Of a stretch of DNA of 41,493 bases, positions 7,956-17,782 are shown piece after piece. The position numbers and the translations under genes are program-made. The number at the start of each line of letters is the position of its first letter. Position 1 is the first letter of the stretch. The notes under the pieces are model-generated. The model was not told the origin of the DNA. It ran no database searches and saw nothing but the letters and a program-made list of their open reading frames with translations. This stretch comes from Bacteroidales bacterium (GTDB lineage: Bacteria; Bacteroidota; Bacteroidia; Bacteroidales; PUMT01), in assembly GCA_007120695.1 (NCBI GenBank), contig SKND01000276.1, forward strand, positions 1 through 41,493, given 5' to 3'.

Positions 7956-10787
7956 TTATTCGTTGTCTTTTGCAAATTTCCTGATCATGATATTTTTTAA
8001 AATGTCGATCCTTACAGGTTTGACAATGAAATCGTTCATTCCTACCTCCATAGCTTTTGTTTTATCGGTTTCTCCAGCATTTGCCGTCATGGCGATCACC
8101 GGCATTTTATAGCCCAGCCTTCTTATTTCATAAGTAGTATCAAGACCGTTTTTTCCCGGCATGCGGATATCCATGAAAATTATATCATATTGTTTCTTTT
8201 TAACCATCTCAATCACCTCTTTGCCATCGGGTGCAATATCGACATCATACCCGATGCTCCTGAACAAAGATTTTGCCACTATCTGATTTACATTATTATC
8301 TTCTGCAACAAGAATTTTAAGGTCATTTCTAACCCTTTTAAGGGTTGATTTTTTTGTATTTGGAATGGCTACATGAGGAAAGTTAGTTTGTATTATATCG
8401 AATATCTCAGATCTGTCATATGGTCCAATCAGGTAGTGATCTGCCCCGAACCTCCTGCTTTTCAAAAAGTTTCCAGTCTTGTTTACAGAGCTTATCAATA
8501 TTATCAGAAACTTCTGATCAAGCTCGTTTTCGTGCAGGCTGCGGGCGATTGTAAAACCATTGCTTTTTTGCGAATCAATAATTACCAGGATCGAATAACC
8601 TGTATTCTGACCTGATATTCTGCTTTTCAGTAAATCGATTGTTGATTCATTGAATTCAGTCGTTTCATTTGAAATATCCAGTTCTGACAACAGACTGGAT
8701 ATTTCCTGCTTACCCTCACCTGGTTCTGCAAGCACAAGTGCCCTGATATCCTTGTAGCTGTTTACCTCGCAGAAATCCAGTTCTTTACCTGAAAACTCGT
8801 TCGAATATAGCTGTACACTAAATATAACCCTTGTTCCCGGTCCGCCTTCCTTAGGATTATCAACTACCGGGCTTTCGATGCGGAGATCGCCTTTCATAAG
8901 GTTGATAAGTTGTCTTGTCTTTCTTAATCCGAATCCTCCTCCGGGAACCGATTGCTTTTCATTTCCGTTTTGGTTCAGGATATCAGTCAGTTCCGGAGAA
9001 ATTCCTGCTCCGGTATCTTCAAGGATAAATTCTATAAGAATAATTCCTGAAATCTGTTTTCTGATTTCTGCAAAGATGCTGATCTCTCCCTCCTCCGTAT
9101 ATTTGAGTGAATTGCTTACCAGGTTGGTAAGGATCTGCCGCAAATGAAACGGGTCTCCGATAAATTTGGCCGGCATTTTCGGCGAGATTTCGGAAGTGAG
9201 CCTGATACCCTTTTCCCTGGCTTTTTCCCTGAACAGATTCAGGGCAATTTCTATCTCCTCACTTAGCACAAACGGGATCTCCTCCACCAGGGTACTACCT
9301 TCCTCAAATCCCGAGAAATCCATAATATCATTGACAACCAACATTATGTCATCACAGCACTGCCTGATCAATTCTGTTTTGTTCATCACAGATTTGTCTC
9401 TGTTCACTTCCGGTCCAATGGAAGCGGCAATATTCATTATGCCGTTCAGAGGATTTCTGATATCAAAACTGATCCTTTTCAGGAATTCTGTCTTTGCCTC
9501 CCCGAAAAAAAACTCATTTCTCCTGGCCTCTTCTATCGGGCTTATATCGATAAATGCTTCGACCATGACTTCCTCTCCCAAAAAGGAGGACAGTATCTCT
9601 TTCTTATAGAGGATTAGCTCATTGTCATCAGTATCATAATATACATATTCACTTGTGCTCTCAATCTGACGCTTTACCGAACTATCCTGATAATCCCTGA
9701 AAAGAAAAAACATATTTGAAATATCTTTTCCCTTGACACTTTCGGGATCCTTTATCTTCAAAATTTTCAGTGCCGTGCTGTTTATCATTCTGATACGGCC
9801 ATCAAGTCCCTTGATTATTATCCCTGTCGGCAATGATTCAAATATATCTTTTATCGATTGCTCAGCCTCCATCGACTTCTGCTTTTCTCTCCGTTCTTTA
9901 CGTATAAAGTAGAGGAAAACCAGAATAATTAAAACAAGTACAATAAATGTTGCCGCTGATATTGTAATTACAGAGGTTATAATTGATGAGATCACAATGC
10001 TTGTATCCAGAGAAAAAACTATAAGCATGTCATGATCGAGTATGCTTATCGGATAATATGAAGAAATTACGCTGATAAGCCCCCCGGGTGTTTCAAGCTT
10101 ATGGATAATACTTCCGGACTTTCCTTCGGAAGGCCAGTTGTTGGTCAAAAAGTCAATCTGTTGAAGATTATTCACATTCTGACTCAATGTGCTGAAAACA
10201 AGATTTCCATCTTTTGTTACCAGTGTTTGCCACAAGGTATTTTTAATATAATAATTGGAAAATACCGACTCAGCATATCTTCTTGTATCTATCCTTACTA
10301 CCATGTTGGCAATTAAAGAGTCATTACTGAAGGTGGGCAGGATAAATATATACTCACGCTGTTGGTCATCAAACGTTTCTCTGTCATGTAGTTCACGTTG
10401 TGTTCTTGAGACATAGATATCCGTCACAAGATTATTATCCTGATCTTTCGAAGTTGTGTAAACATTTTTACGGTTGTCCATTACCGATATGCTTGTAACA
10501 AGCCGCCCGTATTTGGAAAAAAACACTTCGATTTTACTCGAACTGCTCTCCATAACTTCGGGATCATTGAAAAACCTTGTGATATCTTCTGTAAAGAGGA
10601 TGTAATTTATCTCATTAACCAGGTTGGAAATATGCTGTTCAATTTCCCAGCTGCAGATTTCGGTTTGCCTTGTAAGAATGTTTTTTTGAAAACTTACCTG
10701 TTGCCGGTATATGCTGAGATAATAATAAACATTGGCGGCAATGAGTACAAGGATTGTTGATATGAGTAACAGGTAAAGATGTCTCAT
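7956..10787 (-). CDS. Hybrid sensor histidine kinase/response regulator (TM sensor, PAS, HK core, degenerate REC, canonical REC)
   Basis: HATPase boxes NLVSNSLKYTEEG and DTGAGIS; C-terminal REC KILVAEDNNVNQ...IIFMDIRMPGKNG...MTANA...KPV. ATG at 10787 (MRHLYLL) is preferred over the 10844 start. Confidence 0.88.
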   Translation of the reverse strand: MRHLYLLLISTILVLIAANVYYYLSIYRQQVSFQKNILTRQTEICSWEIEQHISNLVNEINYILFTEDITRFFNDPEVMESSSSKIEVFFSKYGRLVTSISVMDNRKNVYTTSKDQDNNLVTDIYVSRTQRELHDRETFDDQQREYIFILPTFSNDSLIANMVVRIDTRRYAESVFSNYYIKNTLWQTLVTKDGNLVFSTLSQNVNNLQQIDFLTNNWPSEGKSGSIIHKLETPGGLISVISSYYPISILDHDMLIVFSLDTSIVISSIITSVITISAATFIVLVLIILVFLYFIRKERREKQKSMEAEQSIKDIFESLPTGIIIKGLDGRIRMINSTALKILKIKDPESVKGKDISNMFFLFRDYQDSSVKRQIESTSEYVYYDTDDNELILYKKEILSSFLGEEVMVEAFIDISPIEEARRNEFFFGEAKTEFLKRISFDIRNPLNGIMNIAASIGPEVNRDKSVMNKTELIRQCCDDIMLVVNDIMDFSGFEEGSTLVEEIPFVLSEEIEIALNLFREKAREKGIRLTSEISPKMPAKFIGDPFHLRQILTNLVSNSLKYTEEGEISIFAEIRKQISGIILIEFILEDTGAGISPELTDILNQNGNEKQSVPGGGFGLRKTRQLINLMKGDLRIESPVVDNPKEGGPGTRVIFSVQLYSNEFSGKELDFCEVNSYKDIRALVLAEPGEGKQEISSLLSELDISNETTEFNESTIDLLKSRISGQNTGYSILVIIDSQKSNGFTIARSLHENELDQKFLIILISSVNKTGNFLKSRRFGADHYLIGPYDRSEIFDIIQTNFPHVAIPNTKKSTLKRVRNDLKILVAEDNNVNQIVAKSLFRSIGYDVDIAPDGKEVIEMVKKKQYDIIFMDIRMPGKNGLDTTYEIRRLGYKMPVIAMTANAGETDKTKAMEVGMNDFIVKPVRIDILKNIMIRKFAKDNE

Positions 10788-10909
10788 TGGCACATAATGG
10801 ATAAATAATATTTTTGAAAGATAAAAAATAAAACAGTAAAACAAAAGCTGCCATGCCGTCGATAAAGGATCTTAACTACAGTTATGGTCTGACGCCGTGG
10901 TATGACATT

Positions 10910-11884
10910 TCAGTACTTCGGGGTCCTGTATTTTGCGCTGTCATCAAAATAAAGACTCAGATAACTCTTATAACGGCTTAAGCTCAGCTTGTTGTTCTTA
11001 ACCGCATTCTTGACTTCACAATTAGGTTCATTAATATGCAGGCAATTATAATACTGACACCCGCCTGACAGGGCAAAGATATCGGGGAAGAAGTGAAAAA
11101 TCTCCTCTTTGTCCATATCAATTATCCCGAACCCTTTTATTCCCGGGGTATCAATAATAAATCCGCCTGATGAAAGGTTAAACATCTCTGAAAATGTGGT
11201 GGTGTGTTTTCCGGTCTTATGGTATTCGGAGACTGGTGCGGTTTTAAGATTAAGAGAAGGATCTATTGTATTAATTATTGTCGATTTTCCCACCCCTGAA
11301 TTACCCGCAATAAGACTGATCTTTCCGATCATAAGGTTTTTCAGCTCTTCAACACCTGTCTTCATTACTGCCGATGTTTTCACTGCCTCATAGCCTATTG
11401 AACCATACATTGACACAAGATCATCCATCTCAGTAGCCAGTTTACCATCATACAGGTCTGTCTTGTTGAAAACAAGAATGGCCGGTATCCTGTATGCTTC
11501 ACTGGTTGCCAGGAACCTGTCTATAAACCTGAGGGTGGTCCTTGGCCGGATCAAAGAGATCATCAGGAATGCCTGGTCGACGTTTGCCGCCAGAACATGA
11601 GCTTCTTTGGAGAGATTGGATGATTTTCTGACAATGTAGTTTTTTCGGTCCAGTATCCCTGTAATGATGCCGGTTCTCTCTTTTTCAAGCCTGTAAAATT
11701 CTACGTTATCTCCAACAGCCACCGGGTTGGTGCTGCGTATACTGCCAGCCCTGAGCCTCCCCTTGATTATGCAGGGAATGTTCTGTTTTTTGCTGTCACG
11801 TACGGTATGCCAGCTGCCGGTTGATTTTACCACAAGTCCCTTTTCCACATCCAGAACTTTCTCTTCAAGAGTTGAATTATACAA
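10910..11884 (-). CDS. rsgA: Ribosome small subunit-dependent GTPase A
   Basis: Circularly permuted GTPase: FNKTDLYDG, GNSGVGKSTIIN, DTPGIKGFG, Zn site CQYYNCLHINEPNC. A GTG start near 11845 is also possible. Confidence 0.93.
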   Translation of the reverse strand: MYNSTLEEKVLDVEKGLVVKSTGSWHTVRDSKKQNIPCIIKGRLRAGSIRSTNPVAVGDNVEFYRLEKERTGIITGILDRKNYIVRKSSNLSKEAHVLAANVDQAFLMISLIRPRTTLRFIDRFLATSEAYRIPAILVFNKTDLYDGKLATEMDDLVSMYGSIGYEAVKTSAVMKTGVEELKNLMIGKISLIAGNSGVGKSTIINTIDPSLNLKTAPVSEYHKTGKHTTTFSEMFNLSSGGFIIDTPGIKGFGIIDMDKEEIFHFFPDIFALSGGCQYYNCLHINEPNCEVKNAVKNNKLSLSRYKSYLSLYFDDSAKYRTPKY

Positions 11885-11895
11885 GAAAAATTTTC

Positions 11896-11929
11896 AGCAA
11901 TCCGGCAGTATATTAATTGCCGGGTTGCT
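11896..11929 (-). terminator. Hairpin between the cDPGS-like gene and rsgA (terminator-like)
   Basis: AGCAATCCGGCA / TGCCGGGTTGCT, 12-bp stem with one G-T wobble and a 10-nt loop. On the minus strand it is followed by GAAAATTTTTC. Confidence 0.4.
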
Positions 11930-12024
11930 ATTAAGTACCATGATTCTGTAACTGCCGTAAATCTGCCTGTAACATATTTCCCTTTCGGGGATGATAACGG
12001 CAAGATTTAGTATCTTAGTTACTT

Positions 12025-13356
12025 TCATTTGATGCCGCGCTTTTCAAGAAAACCGGAAATAAGCTCTTCAAGATCAGGCCTGCCAATCTCCTGCAGGTCA
12101 TAACCCACCTTTGTTGATGGCTTATTTATCTTGATAATTCTTCCCAGATCTATTGGTGTACCTATTACCACCGAATCACAGTCGGTCCCGTTAATTGTCT
12201 TTTCAAGATCGCTTATCTGTTCTTCACCATAACCCATTGCAGGCAAAAGAGTTCCGATATCCGGATATGTTTTGAATGTCTCTTCAAGCTTACCTACGAT
12301 ATATGGTCTCGGGTCAATTAGCTCACTTGCACCATATTTCCTGGCAGCAACAGTACCAGCCCCTATTTTCATATTACCGTGTGTAAGTGTCGGACCGTCT
12401 TCAACAACCAGTACCCTCTTGCCCTTTATTATTTCAGGGTTCTCTACTGTAAGGGGAGACGCCGCATCAACAACAATGGCTTCCGGATTGACCTTTTCAA
12501 TATTATTCCGGAGTTTTTGAATATCTTCCGGAGCCGAACTGTCAATTTTATTAATTACTACAATATCAGCCATTCTCAAAGTAACCTCACCCGGATAAAA
12601 TAAAAGCTCGTGGCCAGCCCTGTGCGGGTCAGTAACCGTGATCATCAGGTCGGTTTTATAGAAGGGAAAATCGTTGTTCCCTCCATCCCAAACAATTACA
12701 TCAGCCTCTTTTTCTGCTTCCCGAAGGATGGCTTCATAATCAACTCCGGCATATATTATATTACCTCTTACAACATGAGGCTCATACTCTTCCATCTCCT
12801 CAATAGTGCATTTGTGAAGGCTGAGGTCCTCTACAGTGGCATAACGCTGGACCTTCTGAGCCACAAGGTCTCCGTAGGGCATAGGATGGCGGATTGCCAC
12901 TACTTTTAATCCCCGGGCCAAAAGGATCGCAATTACTCTTCTTGAGGTCTGGCTTTTTCCGCAACCTGTCCTTACCGCACCAACGGAGATAACGGGCTTT
13001 TTGCTTTTAATCTGGGTGTGCGCAGGCCCAAGCAGCAGAAAATCGGCACCTGCTGAATGAACAATGGCACTTACCGCCATAACCTCCTGGTATGAGATAT
13101 CTGAATACGAGAATGAGCATATATCAGCTTCAAGTTGCTTAATAAGCCCGGTCAGATCCTGTTGAGGGTGGATTGGTATACCCTCCGGGTAAAGTTTTCC
13201 TGCAAGTTCGGACGGATATTTCCTGCCGTCAATATCGGGAATCTGAGCCGCGGTAAAAGCAACCACATTATATAAGTCGTTATCCCTGTAATAGGTATTG
13301 AAATTGTGGAAATCCCTGCCGGCTGCACCGATAATAATTACATTCTTTTTTGGCAT
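12025..13356 (-). CDS. Cyclic 2,3-diphosphoglycerate synthetase-like P-loop protein (COG2403-type)
   Basis: IIGAAGRDFHNFN N-terminus, P-loop GAVRTGCGKSQTSRRV, VWDGGNNDFPFYKTDLMITVTDPHRAGHE. Confidence 0.8.
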   Translation of the reverse strand: MPKKNVIIIGAAGRDFHNFNTYYRDNDLYNVVAFTAAQIPDIDGRKYPSELAGKLYPEGIPIHPQQDLTGLIKQLEADICSFSYSDISYQEVMAVSAIVHSAGADFLLLGPAHTQIKSKKPVISVGAVRTGCGKSQTSRRVIAILLARGLKVVAIRHPMPYGDLVAQKVQRYATVEDLSLHKCTIEEMEEYEPHVVRGNIIYAGVDYEAILREAEKEADVIVWDGGNNDFPFYKTDLMITVTDPHRAGHELLFYPGEVTLRMADIVVINKIDSSAPEDIQKLRNNIEKVNPEAIVVDAASPLTVENPEIIKGKRVLVVEDGPTLTHGNMKIGAGTVAARKYGASELIDPRPYIVGKLEETFKTYPDIGTLLPAMGYGEEQISDLEKTINGTDCDSVVIGTPIDLGRIIKINKPSTKVGYDLQEIGRPDLEELISGFLEKRGIK

Positions 13357-13586
13357 TTAAAAATTTCAATTTGGTTTGAATGAATAATTATGTTTTTGTA
13401 AACAATAAAACAATGTATTACCTCTTTTTATCATCAATTAAAGGTAATCCGGCCGAAAAATAGTATTTTTTGTCGAATAAATTTTAAATAAGTTCAAAAA
13501 CATATTGATCAGCTTACTTCATGAATCATTTATCATTATCTTTATTGGGAATTACAACGCATTGAATTCTAAATCAGAAACCGACA

Positions 13587-14201
13587 TTGAATTTTCTTGC
13601 ACACATATATTTATCAGGAGGCTCTGATGAGATTAAGATTGGGAATTTTATCGGCGATTATGTAAAGGGCAGAAATTACGAAAAATATCCGGAGCTCGTT
13701 CGCAAAGGAATTATACTGCACAGGAAGATAGACAGTTTCACCGATTCACATCCCATTGTAAACCAGAGCAAAATGCACCTGCGAAAACGTTTCAGGCGTT
13801 ATTCGGGTGTCATTGTCGATATATTCTATGATCATTTTCTGGCAAGTGAATGGCATATGTTCTCAAAGCACCCCCTGCCCCAGTTTGTGGTCAATATGTA
13901 TGAGATTCTTGTCAGCAACTATTTCATACTCCCCAACGAAATCAAGACATTCCTGCCGTTTTTCATCATCAATAACTGGCTCGAATCATATACAAGTATA
14001 GAAGGTATAGAGGGTGTACTCCGGAGAATGACAAAACGAACCTCTCTTCCCAATGAGACAACATTTGCCATAGCCGAGCTCAGAAAAAACTACCACCTTT
14101 TCAGGGATGACTTCCTGGAGTATTTTCCCCAGCTTGTTGCTTACGTTGAGGAAAAACATTCGGTTGAAATTAATGAGTTTCACTCTCCGGACTATTTCTG
14201 A
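13587..14201 (+). CDS. Acyl carrier protein phosphodiesterase-like protein (DUF479/AcpH)
   Basis: MNFLAHIYLSGGSDEIKIGNFIGDYVKGR is the characteristic N-terminus; start codon is TTG. Confidence 0.85.
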   Translation: MNFLAHIYLSGGSDEIKIGNFIGDYVKGRNYEKYPELVRKGIILHRKIDSFTDSHPIVNQSKMHLRKRFRRYSGVIVDIFYDHFLASEWHMFSKHPLPQFVVNMYEILVSNYFILPNEIKTFLPFFIINNWLESYTSIEGIEGVLRRMTKRTSLPNETTFAIAELRKNYHLFRDDFLEYFPQLVAYVEEKHSVEINEFHSPDYF

Positions 14202-14324
14202 CACCCGACATCCCCTTTACGGATGGCAATAATCAACAGGGTATTTAATCCTGCCCCCGATCCGAATGGAATTAATAAATGAAAATATGGGGTTGATGTG
14301 CGATGATGAACCGTTTACAGCATC

Positions 14325-15752
14325 CTATCTTAAAAACTCCATCCTGACTGCATCAAATCTCAGGAGGATAAACAGCATTACTGTAAAAGCCCACATGGAA
14401 GATCCCCCGTAGCTAATGAAAGGAAGCGGAATTCCTATTACCGGCACAATTCCAATGGTCATTCCGATATTGATAACAAAGTGGGTGAAAAGAATGGAAA
14501 TTATTGAATAACCATAGATCCTTGCAAATTGTGATCTCTGCCTTTCAGCAAGATAAATAAGACGGAGAAGCAGGAATACAAACAATCCGATCAGCATTGT
14601 AGAGCCTGCAAAACCAAATTCCTCACCAATTGTACAGAATATAAAATCTGTGCTCTGTTCAGGTACAAAATTGAACTTGGTTTGTGTTCCCTGTAAAAAT
14701 CCTTTACCGGTAAGACCGCCGCTGCCAATTGCAATCTTCGACTGGTTTATGTTATAACTCTGACCCAACGGATCATCATCAAAGCCCAGAACAATATTGA
14801 TGCGGCTTCTCTGGTGCGGCATAAGTACATTGTCAAACACATAGTCGACCGAATAGGTATACAGCAATGCTGCAATAAGAAGTCCCAGGAGCAGTGAGGC
14901 CTTATTTCTTTTATTCCGGAAGGCAAGTCCCATAAGTACCAGAGACCCAGCAACAGAGGCTGTTATGAGCTTAACCACAAGCATGGTGCCGGGAGCGGCA
15001 AGTTGAAATATCCCCATTACAGCAAGGCAGATCAGGGCGAATATAAGAACTGCCTTTGCTGCTGTTTTCATGTTGCGGCCGATAATCATATATGCAGAAA
15101 GTGCCGATATAACAAGAAGTGCGACCATGTTCACCTCATTCAATAGCAGGGCCAGCACAGAAAGAAAACCAAAAAGTATAAAAAAGAACAGCACCCAGCC
15201 CGTTAATCCTTCACGGTAAAGAACAAGGATAAATGCAAAAAAGACTAACGAAGATCCAACATCGGGCTGGAGAAGAATGAGGAGAACCGGGAGGAAAATT
15301 ATGCTTCCCATAGTCAGCAGCGCCCTGGAATCATGTATTTTGAGTTTAGTGGTACTTAAAAACTGTGCCAGAGCAAGTGCGGTAGCAAGTTTGGCAAATT
15401 CAGCGGGCTGGATCTGAATCCCTCCGAACTGGAACCATGATTTTGAAGCATTAACCTCGGTACCGAAAAATAATACAGCTATCAGTAAAAGAATGGTAAT
15501 AGCATAAAAGAAGTACGAAAAAAACAGGAAAAGCTTATTGTCTGTCAGCAGGACTGCAGCAGCGATCACGATGGCTGCAATGATCCATATCAGCTGTTTG
15601 CCATATCTCTGGGTGGTGTCGAAAATGCTCTGATGTTCTTCATCGTATACTGCGCTGTAGATACTTATCCACCCAATGAAAAGCATTACCAGGTAAACAA
15701 GTACGGTCATCCAGTCAAGATTGGCCCATATATTAATCTTCCTGCTCATCAC
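14325..15752 (-). CDS. rodA: Rod shape-determining protein RodA (SEDS glycosyltransferase)
   Basis: SEDS motifs GGIQIQPAEFAKLATALALA, GSGGLTGKGFLQGTQTKFNFVPEQSTDFIFCTIGEEFGF, PLPFISYGGSS. Confidence 0.95.
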   Translation of the reverse strand: MMSRKINIWANLDWMTVLVYLVMLFIGWISIYSAVYDEEHQSIFDTTQRYGKQLIWIIAAIVIAAAVLLTDNKLFLFFSYFFYAITILLLIAVLFFGTEVNASKSWFQFGGIQIQPAEFAKLATALALAQFLSTTKLKIHDSRALLTMGSIIFLPVLLILLQPDVGSSLVFFAFILVLYREGLTGWVLFFFILFGFLSVLALLLNEVNMVALLVISALSAYMIIGRNMKTAAKAVLIFALICLAVMGIFQLAAPGTMLVVKLITASVAGSLVLMGLAFRNKRNKASLLLGLLIAALLYTYSVDYVFDNVLMPHQRSRINIVLGFDDDPLGQSYNINQSKIAIGSGGLTGKGFLQGTQTKFNFVPEQSTDFIFCTIGEEFGFAGSTMLIGLFVFLLLRLIYLAERQRSQFARIYGYSIISILFTHFVINIGMTIGIVPVIGIPLPFISYGGSSMWAFTVMLFILLRFDAVRMEFLR

Positions 15753-17604
15753 TTAAGTTTTCCTGTCTGCTGGTTGAGGCAACTTCCCTGTTTATAAAGT
15801 CTGCACTTAGAATGCGGTCCTCCAGCCACTTTCTGGTAACCTCACCGGTCAGATATTTTTCAATAATAAGGCTTGCGATAGGGGCCGCCATTGCTGATCC
15901 GAAGCCTGCGTTTTCTACATACACTGATATTGCTATCTGCGGGTTATCCTTTGGTGCAAATGCAATAAAAACCGAATGATCATCCCCGTGAGGATTCTCT
16001 GCAGTACCTGTTTTACCGCAAATATCCAGCCCCTGAACCTGGGCAATCCTGGCTGTTCCGCCGTCCGGACCGTTTACGGCACGGTGCATTCCGTCTATAA
16101 CCGGTTCAAACCAGACCGAGTCGATGCTTGTAAAGTTCTCTTCCCTGAATGCCCTGTCATTATCTGAATTTTCTATATTTCTTACGATATGTGGGGTATA
16201 ATAATATCCTCTGTTGGCAATTGCCGCTGTCATATTTGCCATCTGAATAGGCGTTACGGATAGCTCGCCCTGTCCTATAGCCATCGAGACAAGTTGCAGT
16301 GACCTCCATCGGTTTTCTCCATAAAATCGGTCATAATATGTTGATGGTGGCACAAATCCACGAAGTTCATTAGGGAAATCGGCTTCCAGCCTTTCACCAA
16401 GTCCGAAAGAGCGCACATGGTCAGCCCAGACATTATAACCGTTTGTAACGGAACCATATTTCGGGTGATCAAGCAAATCTCTGAAAATATGGCAGAAATA
16501 GGTGTTGCATGAAACCTGGATAGCCTCGGGCATTGCAACGGGAGTTGTATGATACCGGCATCTTACAGTGAGCCTGCCCACTGTATAATGACCCGGACAG
16601 GTATGCCTGGTATGTTCATTCACAATACCCTCCTGCATTGCTATCAGACCATTAACCACTTTAAAGGCCGAACCGGCAGGGTAGTGAGCCATTAAAGCCC
16701 GGTTAAAAAGAGGTTTGAGGGTATCTGCGGCAAGCTGCCTGAAATTCAAAGTGCGTACCCTTCCCACCAGCAATTCCGGATTATATGCAGGAGCCGAAAC
16801 AAGAGCTAATATTTCACCGGTAGAAGGCTCAACAGCCACTATGCTTCCGATCTTGTTCTGCATCAGCTTTTCGCCGTATTTCTGAATCACTGCGTCGATC
16901 GAAAGGGTTATGTCGTTCCCAACTACGGCGGGTATATTATACCTGCCTTCCTGATATGAGCCCATAATACGGTTGTGTACATCAACAAGAAATACATTTT
17001 TCCCTTTTTCTCCCTTCAGCTCTTCTTCATAGGTAGCTTCAATACCGGTTATACCAATATAGTCGCCCATGGCATAACCTTGTTTCTCATCAATAATTCT
17101 CCCGTCCACCTCGCCTACATATCCGAGAATATGGGCAGCAATATCATTCGGATAACTTCTCAGGGTCCTAAGCTGGACGTAAAATCCCGGAAACTTGTAG
17201 AGTTTCTCCTGCAGAACCGCGTAAGTTCTTGATGATATCTGCTTAAGAAAAACAGACGACCTGAACATTGAATATGCACGGGCCTTACTTATCTCCTGGT
17301 CGAGATATTCCCGGTCTATTTCAAGAATCTGGCAGAGTTCAACAGTATCAAACTCAGCAAGCTGTCCGGGAACCACCATCAGGTCATATACCGGCTGGTT
17401 ATAAACCAGCAACTCCCCGTTCCGGTCATAAATCAGTCCCCGTGCAGCATATTGGGTAACATTTCTGAGAACATTACTGCTGGCACTCAACTTATATGAC
17501 GGATCAATAACCTGCAGAATAAACAGCCTGACAATAAAAAAAAGTACCGGCAATACTATCATAGCCCCGATAATGTACTTTCTGTCAGAATAATGGTCCT
17601 TCAT
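15733..17604 (-). CDS. mrdA: Penicillin-binding protein 2
   Basis: ARGLIYDRNGELL, YPAGSAFKVV (SxxK), KTGTAENP motifs; overlaps the rodA start by 20 nt. Confidence 0.95.
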   Translation of the reverse strand: MKDHYSDRKYIIGAMIVLPVLFFIVRLFILQVIDPSYKLSASSNVLRNVTQYAARGLIYDRNGELLVYNQPVYDLMVVPGQLAEFDTVELCQILEIDREYLDQEISKARAYSMFRSSVFLKQISSRTYAVLQEKLYKFPGFYVQLRTLRSYPNDIAAHILGYVGEVDGRIIDEKQGYAMGDYIGITGIEATYEEELKGEKGKNVFLVDVHNRIMGSYQEGRYNIPAVVGNDITLSIDAVIQKYGEKLMQNKIGSIVAVEPSTGEILALVSAPAYNPELLVGRVRTLNFRQLAADTLKPLFNRALMAHYPAGSAFKVVNGLIAMQEGIVNEHTRHTCPGHYTVGRLTVRCRYHTTPVAMPEAIQVSCNTYFCHIFRDLLDHPKYGSVTNGYNVWADHVRSFGLGERLEADFPNELRGFVPPSTYYDRFYGENRWRSLQLVSMAIGQGELSVTPIQMANMTAAIANRGYYYTPHIVRNIENSDNDRAFREENFTSIDSVWFEPVIDGMHRAVNGPDGGTARIAQVQGLDICGKTGTAENPHGDDHSVFIAFAPKDNPQIAISVYVENAGFGSAMAAPIASLIIEKYLTGEVTRKWLEDRILSADFINREVASTSRQENLSDEQED

Positions 17605-17759
17605 TTTTCCTGATCAATTAATAATATAAACAATCAATTTCTTATTATACAAATGGTCATTTCTCCCCGCGGTTCTGTTGTGTTGATCATCTGCTCTTAA
17701 CTTATATAATTTACTTCTACGTTTTAAATCACAACTAGTTACAGCACTGAAAATAAAGC

Positions 17760-17782
17760 AGTAAGATTAGTTTAATCTTACT
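17760..17782 (-). terminator. AT-rich hairpin overlapping the mreD stop codon
   Basis: AGTAAGATTA-GTT-TAATCTTACT perfect 10-bp inverted repeat; mreD stop at 17778-17780. Confidence 0.35.

Noticed and set aside
9166-9609. 147-aa plus-strand ORF antisense to the hybrid kinase
   Set aside because: Low-complexity shadow ORF; the opposite strand has clear kinase motifs.
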